From assembly GCF_019925205.1 (NCBI RefSeq), contig NC_083568.1, positions 3,586,237 through 3,650,236 on the forward strand: a DNA stretch of 64,000 nucleotides, read 5' to 3'. Below the pieces are notes generated by a model, which saw only the letters and a list, made by a program, of their open reading frames with translations, made no database searches and was not told where the DNA came from. This DNA comes from Metopolophium dirhodum. Taxonomy: Eukaryota > Arthropoda > Insecta > Hemiptera > Aphididae. Positions 13,980 through 28,781 of this stretch are shown in pieces; position 1 is the first letter of the stretch; every line of letters starts with the position of its first letter. Made by a program: the position numbers and the translations under genes.

Positions 13980-14335
13980 TTAAAAGGTCCTTGTCGTAAA
14001 TTCGATTACAACCGGGACCAAGAGTATATATACACTCTTATAATACGCGTATATATATATAAGTTTCAACGGGATTTTTGTCAAGATTAAATTCTTCTTG
14101 TCACGACGTCTACTCCACACTGGTATACGGTGGCGATCCAATTCCCGCAATCTCACATAATCCGAAAACGCGTCCACTTGGCGATTTTCCCAATTGTCTG
14201 CCGTAAAAACCTCGGCCAGGACAATATTTGTCGTTGATAACTGTGCCCGTCATGATTGGGCGGCCGATTGAATAGCTGTTCCGACAATGCGACGTATTTC
14301 CTGAAAACTTAATTTCGTCCGACCTTCAGTACCCT
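13980..14335 (-). pseudogene. Degraded protein-like reading frame, unidentified
   Basis: On the minus strand a frame starting just after a possible splice acceptor (GTTCACAG, AG at 14334-14335) reads with normal-looking amino-acid composition for about 85 codons. It includes the segments LSFQEIRRIVGTAIQS, LAEVFTADNWENRQVDAFSD and YVRLRELDRHRIPVWSRRRD. It is interrupted by one in-frame TGA at about 14253, and after about 14085 it decays into AT-rich low-complexity sequence before the stop at 13980. The composition contrasts with the random frames around it, which suggests an exon fragment or the remnant of a transposable-element protein. I do not recognise the family. The single stop and the lack of a start codon argue for a decayed copy, although a miscalled base inside a real exon is possible. 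Confidence 0.35.
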
Positions 14336-17300
14336 GTGAACACTTGAAACTTATCGCCGGAAAACATTTTCCTAAATCTTTGTAAAATATAAAAATAACT
14401 TTTAAATTTGAAAAAATTTTCACTCATTATTATAAGTAAGTATAGTATACTCCTATATTTATTTTAAAATATAAATCATGCCCAATTTTTCTATACACTC
14501 GGCCAGCTATGACGTATAAAAATATTATTTATTATTTCTTGAGACAATCGACTTATAAAATTAACTATTTCAATTAACGTCATGTACATCCTGTAACAGT
14601 ACATTGTCCTTGAAGGTGCTACGGCTGAAGAATATGTATATATTTTAATGACGCATATACGACGCGACGGCTGTAACATAATTACTCTTCGGGGGGTCGT
14701 AAGTATAAAATTGTATCTTCCCACGCTGTATTAAACGTTTATCGTGAAACGGTAAAACAAAGGGATTTCGGGCCCTGCAAAGTCCTACAACAAAACGACC
14801 GTTTCCACGACAGCCCTCTGCCGTGTACGCCGCCGTTATATAAAAGCCGAGGACGGGTCTGTAGGTAGTCGCCCCTTTTAAAAGGACGACGCAGTGGCGG
14901 CGGCAGAGTCCACCGTCATCGTCGTGTGTCCTGCAAAGTGTCGTGATGCACTTACGCGGCGCCTCCACATAAATATAACATTATTCCGGTTAGTGCCGGT
15001 ACCGACGAGTAAACACAAACGTTTCCTGTGTTCCGCGTACACGCCCCGATTCGTGTTTCCCGAAAAAGGATAGAGGAGAGAACAGCAAAAATAAAAAAAA
15101 ATACGAACAGAATTAACAAAAGGTCACAAGTCGGTGTGCGCACATAATGCATTAAGCTCGCATTTATATTATATTGTTTGCGCGTCGTTTCGACGTCGTC
15201 GACGACAATGTACGCCTCTCCTCGCATTCCAAATGCGTAACTCCTCCTGTGCAGGTAGGAGAATATTATACAAACAAACGCAGGCGACTTTAATAATCAC
15301 CAATCGATAATAAAACAATGGAAATTAGTATATAGACGTTTTTAATTACCGTATACCTACCTACCAATAATATAACAATATGTGCGTACGCGTGAGCAAC
15401 AACATAATAATATTGTGTGTGCAGGGCGTCGCAATACTGACTGCGGCCTTTATATTATATATTATAATAATCAACTGCAGCAGGGTTAACTTATAATTTA
15501 TGTAAAAGCTTTGTGCGTACGTGTGCGCAAGCGGCGGCCACTGGTCAGAACTACTGCTGCTGCTGCTAAAAGCGTTTGTTTTTCATTTATTCTTTCCGGC
15601 CTTGTTGACACAACTTTTAATCAAATTTTTTTTTATCTCCAGTCTTTGTATTAATAATATATAATGATGGTGAAAAAAACGCGCAGGACACAATGTCCAC
15701 CGTCATTCGGCCGTATGTTAATCAGGGTTTAATGGGCCGCGCGCACGAAAACAAACGTCGGACAACCCCTCTCCTCCACCCCGTTGCAGTTGGACCACCT
15801 CCCACCCCTCCGCCGCCGCCGCTGTTATATTCGCAACATTGTAGGCCACGACTGTCACCACCGCTGCGGCAGCAGTGTATACAGTTATATACCTTTTGTG
15901 TGCGGTCAATGAAATCCTAAAAATCCCGTCCGGTCCGCGTCAATTATTGCGTTTTCCATTACGCCCGGGTCCTGCCACTGATTAAAATCGCACCTCCCCC
16001 CCAACGCCATCATCATCGCGTGCACATCCACTGCTGCTGCTGCAGTAGTCAGCGACAGTCACGGATCACCTCGCTAACCCTTTTTGATAGCCGTTTGGGA
16101 CGCGTTACAATGAAGTGCTCCGGACGATGAAACAAAAAAAATACACACACAAAGTGTACCTTATATGTACATATTATAATAATATCAAATAAAGTATATA
16201 AACGACAAACGTTGGTAAACACGTTATATGCATAATATACTATATAGGCCACATACACGCGCGCGCTGCAGGACCAATAGTTGATGATTAGTTTTAATTA
16301 AAATCACGATTTTTACGTACACATAATATATAGATTTATATACACGTGCGCGCGTGTAGGTATATAATATGTTTGTAGATATAGGTGATTTGATTAGCAT
16401 AATATCATATTATATTGTATATTGGTTACGGCTCTTTGATTGAAAAATATATACCGGGTGATCTATTCAACGCAATACGAGGCACTCATTAATATTATTT
16501 TTTTCATAATTTTAACTCGTTTTCAAAAACAACATATTTCTAAAATAGAAATTTTTACTATTGTAGTAACAGCTGCGTGCGTTTTTAGGTAATTCTTTAT
16601 TACAAAGTAGAATATTATCGAGAGTAATTCGATATATAATGGGAATGGAATTTTGGAAGAGTAATTAATGAGTTATAAGTATTTTAAGTTAAGATGAGCG
16701 GATTAAAGTGTTCCAGGGGTATTACAGTGCAAAACATAGGCCCACTGCTCCCGATCGTATCTAAATTTTAAATACTTTCAACTAATAAACTATTTGACAC
16801 TTGTTTTAAATTTGATTTTATATTACAGACAATACATTTCGCTTTGAAATATGGAATAAAATATGTAAGTTGTCATTCAAAAGAGTAAAAAGATAAAGAT
16901 TATAACGATGAAAAAAATATTTTTTTTAAAAAAAAAACTTAAAATTATATAAAAGAAATCAATGCATAGGTACCTATAGTTCTCCTAAATCAAAATAACA
17001 AACTTTTTTCAGTGATGAAAGGCACAATAGTAAACCGATGTTGACGAGTGATGACTAGTTGTTAGTTGTTGTTATTAATAAATTATTATCAGTTTCGTTC
17101 TTGTTTCTTATATAATATAGGTACCTGTACTTCAAATTATTTGAAAAATAAGTACGATATTAACAAATGGGTAATTTATGAGTTTTAACGTATTAATTTT
17201 TAACTACTATTACGCAGTTCTAAAAATACGGTTTTTTGAAAATACTAATAAATTAGATTGTTTAATGCACAAGACGTTAAATGCATATATTGGTTTCCTT

Positions 17301-18799
17301 TCTTATTTTCCCCCTTCGCTTCGTGTGTAATTAGTAAGACGTAGCTGATAGTTGGCGAGAGCGTGTATATTAGCTTAAAATTTAGTAACGACCCATAAAT
17401 TATTTTTGACACCTGCGTGTATACTGTACATGGATCTACATAATTCCATTATTTATTAGATTTCTATAAAAATCTTTTCGTTATACAGATGTAAATATAC
17501 CTAATTAGGTACCTAAATATATTATGAAGTTGGGCACTGAATATTTAAATATATCATTAAAAGTACTGTACTGTGGGATAATTGCAGTATGTATCTTATA
17601 GGGAGCGTATAAATTAAAACACGAAAATAAACCCAAAATATTTTGGATATTATATACGTCGCATATTTCATATTATTACACGATATAAAATAAATTGTAA
17701 AAAAAGGATTGACAAAAAAAAAAAAATAGCGAGGTTTAAAAATAATTTAAACCCATTCAACTGCATCACTGGGGATAATAATATCGATTTTAAAATTTCA
17801 ATTGTGGTCGGTTAACGAGTGCTCGTGTATTTCGCCCATAATTGTGTTCAAAACAAGTGAAGGCTTTAAACACTCATGACCATACTACCGACGTCAGTTC
17901 GAACATGATTTCGTACAATGCACAATATAATGTCTGAAGAGAAATTGTGTAAATAGAACTTTGACGGCCGTCCTTCAGCCGGTAGGCGTATCGTGTATTT
18001 TGTCAAACAAGATGTAGATATATTCCTCCCCCTTATAAATTTAGTGAAAAACGTTTTAAATGAAATAAAACAACCCCGTCAATATACTACTACAGCGAAC
18101 AAGAGAAAATATATTATGTATATATGTTAAAACATAAAAGTCAGCGATCGGACTTGTGCAAATACAAAAAAAAAAATAGAATAAAGTGTATAGTCGCAGT
18201 GTATAAGGAGGAATCAAAGACATGAGAGCAAAACGGGCAGGAAGCTTTTAGCGTTTGTTAGTAAAATAAAGACACGCGGCGGTTCCTTTATTTATTCGGT
18301 TATGGCGAGTATCTGAAAAGTAAATTTCATTAGTACACTGTCATTCTATATCCGTCGTCAATCATTGTGTGTGGGTACAAATTATAAACATACCAACTAT
18401 TATATCAATATACCCTCTCTGTCTGTCATGCCGTCTCACTCTGTTTCTCTCTCTCTCTGACCTCTGTCTCACCGTCTTTCCCTCTTTCATTATTTTTCTC
18501 TCCTTTCCTCCGAGTCACCGGCTATTTATCGTACGGGGTCAAAAATGTACTAAATGTTTAAATTACTATATTTTTTTATTATAGTTAATTTTTCGATATA
18601 TTTCGAGAACGCGTTTAAGGAAATTCGCGAAACGATTTTTTTTTTCCCCAAGACGATTATAATGTAGCTGGGAAATGTCGGCGCGAATCGATAGAAGTTC
18701 AAATTCAAATGCGACCAGCACAATAAACCTATTGTTCTTCCCATCCACAACCAACGTCTCTACTAACCACTATATGCTGCAGTAGGTACTACATCATGT
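14336..18799. other. Non-coding stretch, no gene seen
   Basis: Mixed AT-rich DNA with a CpG-richer section around 14,880-16,080 containing CTG/CAG and GCC runs. At 16456 an ACCGGGTGATCTATTC motif resembles an end of the CAGGGTGATT element class, but no matching second end was found. No coding frame is supported. Confidence 0.45.
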
Positions 18800-21700
18800 A
18801 AACGTCAACCGTGTCAATAATGATGACGATAATCATGCGAACCGCGCACGCGTGCCCGAGTGTAATAATACAATAAAATATAATATAATAATAATAATAT
18901 ATCGTCCGCTCGTTTTAAGCACCGTTTTTTTATACACACACGAATATATCTCATCGACGTTTGATGCGACGCGTGACTCATATAATCGGACCACCGGCGC
19001 ACGTTCGTTTCATAATAATAACAATATAATGTCACAGACAATCCTACGACTGCCGCCGCCGCCGATGATGATGATGATGATGGTAACGAATCACCCGGTC
19101 CGGATGTTGCACGGTCTTCAGTCAAAGTCAAATCGCGCAGTTCCCGCCCGTCCGCCGGCGTTTCCGGTTTGACGATATTTTTGCAGCGCCGCGCTTTACG
19201 ATATTGTATATTCGTCGTCGCTCGTCGGTGCCGGCCGAGGGTGTTATTAATCAGACACATAAGTTCCAATAATTAAACGTTGCAGCAGCGGCGGCAGTAG
19301 ATATCATAAACGTACGCACCGCACGCGTTTTATCATTTGCCGTTCGGCCGTCGGAAAAGCGTCGGAGGAAACTGCTAGTCATTTGTAAAACGAGTAAAAG
19401 TCGGGGGCCGCGTTTTACACACGTCGCGTGTAAAAATAAATTGCGGTGCTCGTGTAGTGCGACAAAACACACGTCTACGTTATTATTATACGGTGACGGT
19501 CGTACAACGGTGTAGTGTTTGGCGCCGCGCGACGACCCTCTTTTGAAAAATCACCATCACTGGTTGCCCGAAAACCGATTGTCATCCACTACGCACCCGA
19601 AGACGTCTATGCTGTATCTGTGCACGGAAACGCCGACCCGGAAACGCGTGCGAGAGGTCCACATTGACTCGAAATCGCATCGATTCGACCGATTATGCTA
19701 CAACTGCGCAGCCGTCGACCATTAGCGTGATGACATTTGCGTTTATAGCTGTACAACTATTATTACTATACAATATTATATTATATGTCTCTCGACTTAA
19801 ACAACAGATTTTTTCGATCTCCTCGCTTATATTCAGCCATTGAATGCCATTAAGATTAGGAAGTTCTGATGTCCTTAAGTCGTATGACTTTTAAAACTTT
19901 TTTTTAATAATTCATACAAATACATTTATTGTACTGTTCATAATTTACTCAAAAAAGTAACTATTATAATTTGTTATTGAGTAGTGTATAGAAAGACAGT
20001 CTATATGAAAACGGTTTAAAACAAACCGTTTTCAAATATTATTCCCTCGGTATCGAAGAAGAATGTGAAACCGCGTTTTTATTTAACCAAACGTCGGAGT
20101 GACGACACGCATGAAGTACTAGACCGATATTTTTAGGGGTGCACAAATTGTGAAGAACTCAGACCCGTTGGGATTTACCTCCACCCCACCAACCCTTTTC
20201 ACATTCTTTATAATGACATGTTTTCAAATCTATACATCTATTTACTACAACTTTTATTTAAATAGAAACAATAGGTAGGTATTAGTAAAATAAATATTGC
20301 CAAGTATAAATACAATTCTTAGAACTATTTTAACATAATTTTTCATAGTGAGTAAATTATATTATTATTTGTTTAAAATCTTTTAAATTATTTGTCATAT
20401 CTATCATCACCATATTTAATATTGATAAATTATTCGTTGCTGTAGCACACCTGTTCGTACCTAGCCAGTAGTATAGCTGGAAACATATACTACACTAGCT
20501 GTAAGTATGCGTATAATTGGTCTTAATACAATAAACGCGAATTATAGGTAATGTTTGCTACGAAACAATTAAAATGGTATTAAACGGGAAAGTCTTTGGG
20601 GGCGCACAAGTGCCCTTTGCAACCTCCCCCTCCCGCCACTATTTGCGCCGATGTATATACCTATATTAGAATGGCTCGAACTGACGGTCAAATTTACAAT
20701 CGTATATATGTGGGGTCCGAGTACAAAACGGTCAATATATTATATATATATATGTAGGTATACGCGGTATTCACGGAATGTCTGCTTAGGCTTAGGGCGC
20801 TGCAGGATGCAATTATTATTAGCGATTGTAACGTCGTCGGGGCATTGATATAAATCCATCAGGCGTCGGTTGTCGCCGTTACGACTTTTGATTAAACGCG
20901 CCACCGGAGAGATATCATTTCATACTTCCTTCCTGACGTTTTGAGCACGACTGCCGTTAAAGAATTCCGTGGACGAAAAATAATAGGGACGAGTGTCGCT
21001 AACTTATATAATAATATAATACCGTGTGTTCGGCGCAAGTTTCACGTCGGCGGGGAAAAAAGAGAGCGAGTGAGAGAGAGTGAAGGCGGGGGAGGGAGGA
21101 GGGGAGAGAGCTTTTATTATTACAGCAGCCTCACGGCATAATCTCCAGCAGCGCTCCGGGGGAGGAGAGGAAAAAATGCGCAGCGAACCATGGATACCCG
21201 GTTCATTAACGTTTCGCCAATTATATCCGCCGACGAGGCCAGTCGGCCGTGATGGATTCACATTATTATATTTTCCGAGCCTACGAGAATGATATTTTCC
21301 GGAATATTTTTCACCCCACCCCCCCTCCCCGCCGGGATGTAATAATAATATAGAATCTCGCAATAAAACTGTAGCGCGGCGTTCCCCTTTTGCCCGCATA
21401 ATCTCCCGTACACACCCCAAAAACTACCTCCAAACGAAATCATAGAGTGTTTTCATTATATATATAATACACAGGAGCCTGTAATTTGTCACTCGAGATA
21501 TCTCTTAGGATCTCTCGTCGTTGGGTGCACACTGTGGCTGCTAACGCCACCGCCGCCCCATTGAAAGCCACCGTCGTCGTGAGGTGATGTAATTACTGCT
21601 GTTCAATGTGTACATACAACCTATACAATATACGTATAATAATAATAAGTACGCGTACAACACGGTGTAAGAGTTACGACTGTTCGCATCTTCTAAAGGT

Positions 21701-24307
21701 TAATCGCGTTTGTCCCGTGTCTTTTACTAATTGCGCACCTTTATTGAAATGAAACCGCTATAAAGAGGGCGTGTTCCGTAGGTATATTATGATTTATTCT
21801 TGTTTTAATTTGTCGACTTTTGAAAAAATTAATCTCACCGCAGTGATTACATCTATAGAGCGGTGGTATTCGGCCGGTGGGTCACGATATATTTTTAATA
21901 TTTAAAAAAAATTGTCATATTAATTGTCGATTGCAGGTCATCGGTTGTACGAAGCAAATATAATTAACTTAACATTGATATAATAGTTTAGGTACTACGC
22001 ATCGATATCAACAACCTGTTCGTTTTTAAATACATATTATAATAAAACAGTATTTTTTATCAATATGCATTTCTTCGCTTATTTGAAACACGTAAATATA
22101 ATAATGTAGTCAGTCGCAAAATAGAAATAATTACTAAAATGGGTCTGACGACCACCGATCTAGGTAACCGTGATCTCGACCAACAATATTATGCACTCGT
22201 CGAATTTCAAATGTATCGGTACATTGCAGCAGTGGCTTACCTATATACAATAACTCTCGTTACACATGTACACATATTTTTAAACGTAATTATTCGACAA
22301 TAACTGTTGTTTAAACATTTTTCGGTAAATTTGATTTTAACGAGTCACGAGCGTATGACAGAGGAAAATATCTTAAGATTCAAAAAGTACTAATCTTTGT
22401 CAGGCTGTCCGGCGAGAACGCGCGAGGACGATTAATTTTCTATTATCCAGCGATTGCGCTCGTTACATATTATTATTATACATACTCGCATGTCTACTTA
22501 GTGAGAGTGCGTGTAATCTCTGGAAACGTTTTGCCCTTTTAAGGACCATATAATATTATTATTATTATTCCGATGTAACAAATGGTCGTTGTAAAAATAA
22601 TAATAATAATAATAATAATATATAACAAATGGAGCAACAATGCGGTGACCGCTTTTCGGACGTACAACGTATTATGTGCGTGTGTATCTCCGGGTCGAGA
22701 AGACCGCCGGCAGAGACGACAGCGCGCGGGGCATTTAAAAATCGTCACGGATCAACATCACCGGCCGAGGCGATGCATTTTGTCCTTTTGTGGTGCCCCC
22801 GCCGAAGATGTGCTGACGATAACTCCCGCGTCGGGTTCATAGGTCACCGGAGACGAGAGAAATAACCGTGGGGAGGTAAAAAAAAAAACAAAAAAAACAG
22901 TCGCATTCCACGTACACACACGATGGTGCTTACACGCCATCATCGGTATACAACACACACACACACACACACACACGCGCCTGATATAACAACGACGACG
23001 ACGACGACGACGACGAATCGACTGTAATCCGTTCCATATTTTTTTTTTCTTCTAATTTTTTATTATTATTATTATTTACTCCTCTCCGCCGCCACCGGTG
23101 GTGTTCGCTCGTCGTTATTATTAATGTGCATCCACACGCACACACTCGTCTGTCACCGATTTCTGGGCGGACGGACCGGGACAATGGGCGCGCATCGTCC
23201 GGGGAGAGTGCTCCGCCGCCACCGATATTATAATAATGTACGCGACGTATAGATTTCGGACGTTGATGAATAACGACGGAGAGCAGGCAACAACAACACT
23301 ATGGGCACATATCGGGGGCCGCAGTGCAGTGTGGACTCGTACATAAATGCCTGTCCAGTGACAGACACCTATATATAAATGTGACACCGGGGTCACCCCG
23401 AGCGCGGTTCATATACCAGATATACCTCGCGTCTGTTTGTTTAGGATTTTTTTTATTATTATTATTATTATTATTACTATTCTTTACTCTCCGCCACGTC
23501 TCTCTCGCCTTTATCATCTCGCCACGCCGTCTCCGGTCCTATATGGCACTCGTCGTCCATTTGCATAATATGCTGCCGCTGCGGCTGCTGCAGTGTTCGG
23601 GGTGCGTTCAACTCTCTTCTATAATATAATATTATTATATACCGTGAACTGCGTACCTATACACATATATGTGTGGATATATGTTCACGGACACAAAAGA
23701 CGGTGTTATATAGTCGCCGCCGCCTCAGCCGCCGTCGATATCCAACCCCCCGCGGCGAACCGATCTTTTATTCCCGCGGACGACCGTGTTCGGGTGAAAA
23801 TAGAGACGCGGTGAAAAAAAACGCGGTCATTATCTCCGAAATTCCATTTGCCGAGGTCACGCGCACCTTTTTTCCAGGGGTAAGACGGGTAGTAAGTATA
23901 TAATATTATAATATTATTGATAACTATCCAACAACACAATATATGGTATAATAATATTATTAATATATACATCGATAGCGGTCCGACCCGATGGCAATAG
24001 TACGTCTTAATTTGAACGATTGTCCTCCATCGGATATGTTTATGATGCTGAGTGCATCATTACACGCGCGTCGTTAACAGCGTCTAATTAACGTTTCTCC
24101 CAAATTATTAAACTTATAGCTAAACGACGTTTGTGTAAATGAAAAATGAAGTGTAATAATTATTTGAAATCGATGTGGTGCTATTTCAATAACATAATAA
24201 CGGCAATTTATACTTCTAACTAACAGTTAGGTGAAACCGATTATTTGGTTCACTTTCAACAAAAAAACGCAAAGATAAAGTTTGCTATGCGAAATAAAAG
24301 GTATTCT
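18800..24307. other. GC-richer, CpG-containing blocks without a recognisable gene
   Basis: Compared with flanking DNA, about 18.8-19.7, 20.9-21.6 and 22.6-23.9 kb are clearly richer in CG dinucleotides and contain codon-like trinucleotide runs (GCC, GATGAT, GAC at 22991-23015, CA at 22952-22976, TTA at about 23452-23477). Frames of 60-150 codons appear on both strands here, but they overlap one another, are rich in Arg/Ser/Pro and translate simple repeats. Such blocks could be 5' regions or exons of a gene whose other exons lie elsewhere. Nothing in the sequence proves this. Confidence 0.35.
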
Positions 24308-24461
24308 CATAGGCGCAAATAATGTTTTGATATTTGGGGGAGGGCTCTTATCAGGCTTTTCAATTTTGCTAATGTGTAAAGTCTTCAGTTTTTTTTTGTG
24401 GGGGGGGGGGGGCAAACTATTATAGGAGAGGGTACTAGCCCCCGATATTTTTGCCCCTATG
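24308..24461. mobile_element. Small MITE with CATAGG(C/G)GCAAA ends
   Basis: The left end is CATAGGCGCAAATAATGTTT. The reverse complement of the right end is CATAGGGGCAAAAATATCGG. The ends match over about 14 bases with two differences, and each is followed inside by G-rich sequence. The element is 154 bp and non-coding, with a G12 tract at about 24401-24412. I cannot see an unambiguous target duplication, so the superfamily is undetermined, though G-rich subterminal sequence is common in hAT-type elements of this window. Confidence 0.5.
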
Positions 24462-27400
24462 ACTACATTATTATTTTGATTAATTAAATACGGATTCACG
24501 TATAAATGTTATTGTAAAACATTTTAATTTTTGAACTTGTAATAATAATTTATATTAAAACATAAAAGTACAAATTATTTACTTTACTTTTCAGACATAT
24601 AAAAGCGACGGAATGGTTTCCTTTGAAATTTAATGCTTTTGATGCAAAAAAAGTTATATATAAATATATATTATAATATTAATCCACTAAAAACATAAAC
24701 ATTAAACATCATAGCTAAATAAAATTAACAACGACCAAATAATATACATGTATATTATAAACTATAGCTGGTACCCGCATCCTGCACGATATAATACAAC
24801 ATTTATTTTTTCTCCTTCTAATTCGATGATTAAATTCGTCCACCGTAAAAATACTGTATTCCTTTCAATGGCCCATTAGCAAAAGACTTTTAACGTAAAA
24901 GAATTTTCATTAAAAAGTCCTCGTGTTTCGTCGGTCCTTTTGACTTTATTAATCGAAGTCACGGTCAACGGAGCATTTACCTTGCTCGAGTTTTCAATAA
25001 GACCTTTTCTAAAAGCGCATATAAAAAAAATATATATAAATTAAAAAATAAAAGCTTACTGAAAACCTAATTTACTTCTTTACATCCCCAAGAATCTGTT
25101 TATCAAAAAAAACATAATTATGTTTCCCGTACTCGGTAGCCCGACTAATGTCGATAATCAGTTTATGGTCTTGGTAAAGGAAAAATACTATACCGATAGT
25201 GATGGGACGGTGAGGTTTTTATCGGAACACCGGTGACTAGATATTCGATTAAAATAATATCTGCCTCCGGGTCTCCTTGGATCTCATTTTTCCCTTGTGT
25301 TTTTTGCACAAAGCCTGCGAGGCTAATTGGATTGCCTAAGGAATTGCCGTTCTACAAGTTACAACCACTCAACCATTTGTTTCTGTCGTTTTCTCCTAAA
25401 GCCTCGGATACATCGTATAAAAGTATTAATCAACTTTGGAATTTATATTATTACTATTATTACTACCTACCTGAGGAAAAGATTTATTAGTGGTAAACGC
25501 AAATATATTTACATAATATATTAACTGATTTATTTACTTCAGTAAAAGTGATTTAAATTCAAACAAATTTCTACGTAAAAAAAAAAATAGTAAATAAATA
25601 AAATGTGCACACTATAAGAAGCGATATTATTACAAAATATGTTGTTACTGAAATATTCAATTCACTATGTAACGGAGTAATAAGTGGGATAGTATAACAT
25701 AGAAAACAACAGTAAAATTATATTCATCATAAAAATGGGCATCACAAACATTACGGGTTAACATTTGAGTAATACCATTAGGAATTTAGTGTTTAGCATA
25801 GGTATTATTTACTCATTAAGCCATAAATATAAAATCAAAAATTATCATACTATCATATCTACTCCTTTAAGCTAATAGCTTGTGTCGAAGTAGAGAGTAA
25901 CTTTATGTTTAAATGTTAAGAAACGATAAAACGAGAATACGTGAAAACGGACATATCGCATAATATGAGAAAATGTAATACAATAAAATAAATAATATAT
26001 ACGAATTATATATATGACAACACGGAATATTGATAATAATATAACTTATAATATTATAACAATTGCATTTCTTATTAGCCGAATATAGGTAGGTACTTAC
26101 ATATTATTTTATCGTATATTTAGGAATTTAAACTGTGGCCGTATAAAGTCAAATTCGATTCGCTTTTTTATGCAATCGTATTTACTATCCTTTTTTTTAT
26201 AATAATATATCCCAAAACTGTATATATAGGTCCTATATAGTCTATTTATTATCCCTCGTTCTTTTTTTGGTGGAATCTGTGCATAATACATATATTTATA
26301 ACGATTTTCGCGTGTGCATGATCGGCGTGCGGTGTAGCGTGGCGTGAAATTACAATGACCAGTGCCCCCCCCCCTCCTCCTCAACCCTAAAACACTCGCC
26401 TTTAATCCTTTTAGAGAGCCCTTTCGCCGACAATCGAATCAGTTTCGGACGCTTTTGATAAATGGACGACGGCCACAACGACACATATCTCTGTAAACCC
26501 TATCCGACAATGATTGATGGACATCGGTCGAAATGGTAATGTACATAGTGCTCGCCAGATTAACAGCAATAATCTTGTATCGCACACAATAACAATAGAG
26601 ACAATAGACTTTTTTTCGACTTAATTACATGCGTTTTTTTTCCTCAAAATCTCATGTCTGTTATAAAAGTACCTCCTACGTATAATTGACTATAAGCCAT
26701 CTTATGATAAATTGCACGTTAAATTTGGTACCGCGAGTGTTTAAATAGTAGCGCCAGCAAAATAAATAAATACGAATAATAGTCTCGTGGGGTAATAAAT
26801 CGTATCACATTTTTTACAGGAGCTATGCAATTAATAATGTATAACACATGAAAAATACATCGTATACATTTTGCATGGAATTTACTTTTTGGCTTCTGCA
26901 GTATTATATTATAACAACTTTATTTTAATTGATAATCTTATAAGACGTATTATTGACTTATTGCTCGATTTTGAAACCGTTGCTATATTTGTACCTACTT
27001 GATTTATTTTACTAATTTTTTTAACATTTTTAAGAACATTCATTTCTAGCTATATTTTTTGATAGAAAAGGTGATGTGATATTTAAATACGAAATAGCAT
27101 TATATACCTATCAACTTATTTTTGCAATATTGTCATATGCATAATTCATATATTATTTTATTGAAAAAGATAAATAATTAAATAATACTATTTGTTAAAT
27201 ATTAATATTGTACTGGACGTTAGCTCGATAGGGTATTATATTGATTTAAAAATACAATAATTTTCCTTACTTATATTATGCCCTTGTTTGCATTTTAATA
27301 ATCATCAAATTCATAACTTAGGTATAGATTATCGATCGTCAATCACAGTTTTAAAAATGTCCAACCTATAGTTGTTAAAATATGTATTATAATACCTAGT

Positions 27401-28781
27401 ATTGAAATGTATTTTAGATTATTGTTCAAATATAATTTATTAAAACCGAATTAATCGCTCAAATAATATTACACTCGCAGTGGACTCGATGTAGGTACCC
27501 ATAATATTCAATATCATAATCTCAGTGGGTATGTGCATTGTTTCAACAAGAATAAAGATGTGCGCAGTGCGTTATCGCGTTCAATGAAAGACACAAAACA
27601 TAATGAAATGAAATATTTTATTGTATCGGAATCCCAACCCTCTGGTTCGGACTATTATATTTATATTATATTTGCTTACAACTGCGCAGCTCGCGCGTGC
27701 ACCGCGACAGTATAGAAAACAAAATCGCGTTACGGTCGGACGATGGAAAATCGAATTTCTCCAATAACTTTACGGTCCTACGCTTTTTGGTCAATCGCGT
27801 TGTCTATAAACGGATTTGGCCGGCGGAGGACAACGATGACGACAAGCCGACCGACCCTCAAATTGGAGACGGTTTCCTGTCCAAGAGTGAAAGTAGGGAT
27901 TATTGGTTTATCACATTTTCCCGTGCACGATTTTCGTATTTTTTTTTTCTCCCGCGACAAAGTGCCTACACACTGAAAAACGAAAAGTGAATTTCCCGAG
28001 GCCCCCTAAAACACTGCGATAATATTTCTGGCGAATAAGAAAAAAATCCTATTCGATAATACGATAGAGCAAGTCGTGCGGTATTATTATAAAGCGGAAA
28101 CGCTTTACCCGTAATCGTATTGCACAGCGCCATCTAGTTGCCAGATCCGAGACTATTATTTCCGGTTGCCGATTTAAATCATTACTACGTGATATTACCT
28201 ATAATTATCCACTGACAATACGGTCGATCTCAAGTGTCGGGTATTTTGGTTTTTTTACCGATCATCGGTAGTGCCGAACCCACACGTATCAACGGTCAGT
28301 GGTTGGTGAGCAGCAGTGGCGTATAATTATTATATTTTGGATGAGGGACGATTATTGATGGATAATATCGTGTAATATTTAAAATATACGCACGCATTAA
28401 CGAGTGTAAAAATTCAAACTCAATTATGCAAATTATCAATTATCTGTTTTTTATCTGGTCATATTTTTCTATTATTATGAAGCAACAATTTAAATTAATT
28501 ATCCGTTATTTTATCTCGATAATATTTTGATTATATTTGTAGCACAGAGATTTGGGATTTTGATGTCCGCGTTTAAGTTTGAAACCGAATGGATTCCGGA
28601 ACGGAATCGAATCGTTTTGATATCGGACAATACCTTAAAGCGTAGGTACATACATTTTAAAAAATCAAAGGCATAATCTAGTTGAACTTTCTATTGTTCA
28701 CACTATGTACCATATTCTACTCGTTATGTTGTAATAATGTTTATTGTACTTAATAATTATAAAAATATTAAATTAATTTTA
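24462..28781. other. Non-coding stretch, no gene seen
   Basis: Strongly AT-rich throughout, with a CpG-richer patch at 27,680-28,260. No coding frame with convincing composition. A C tract lies at about 26366-26375. Confidence 0.45.

Noticed and set aside
16450..16500. Possible end of a CAGGGTGATT-class element (ACCGGGTGATCTATTC)
   Set aside because: No reverse-complement partner seen nearby.
20130..20652. Possible MITE between GGGGTGCACAAATTGTG and GGCGCAAATAGTGG-type ends
   Set aside because: The ends match poorly and no target duplication was found.
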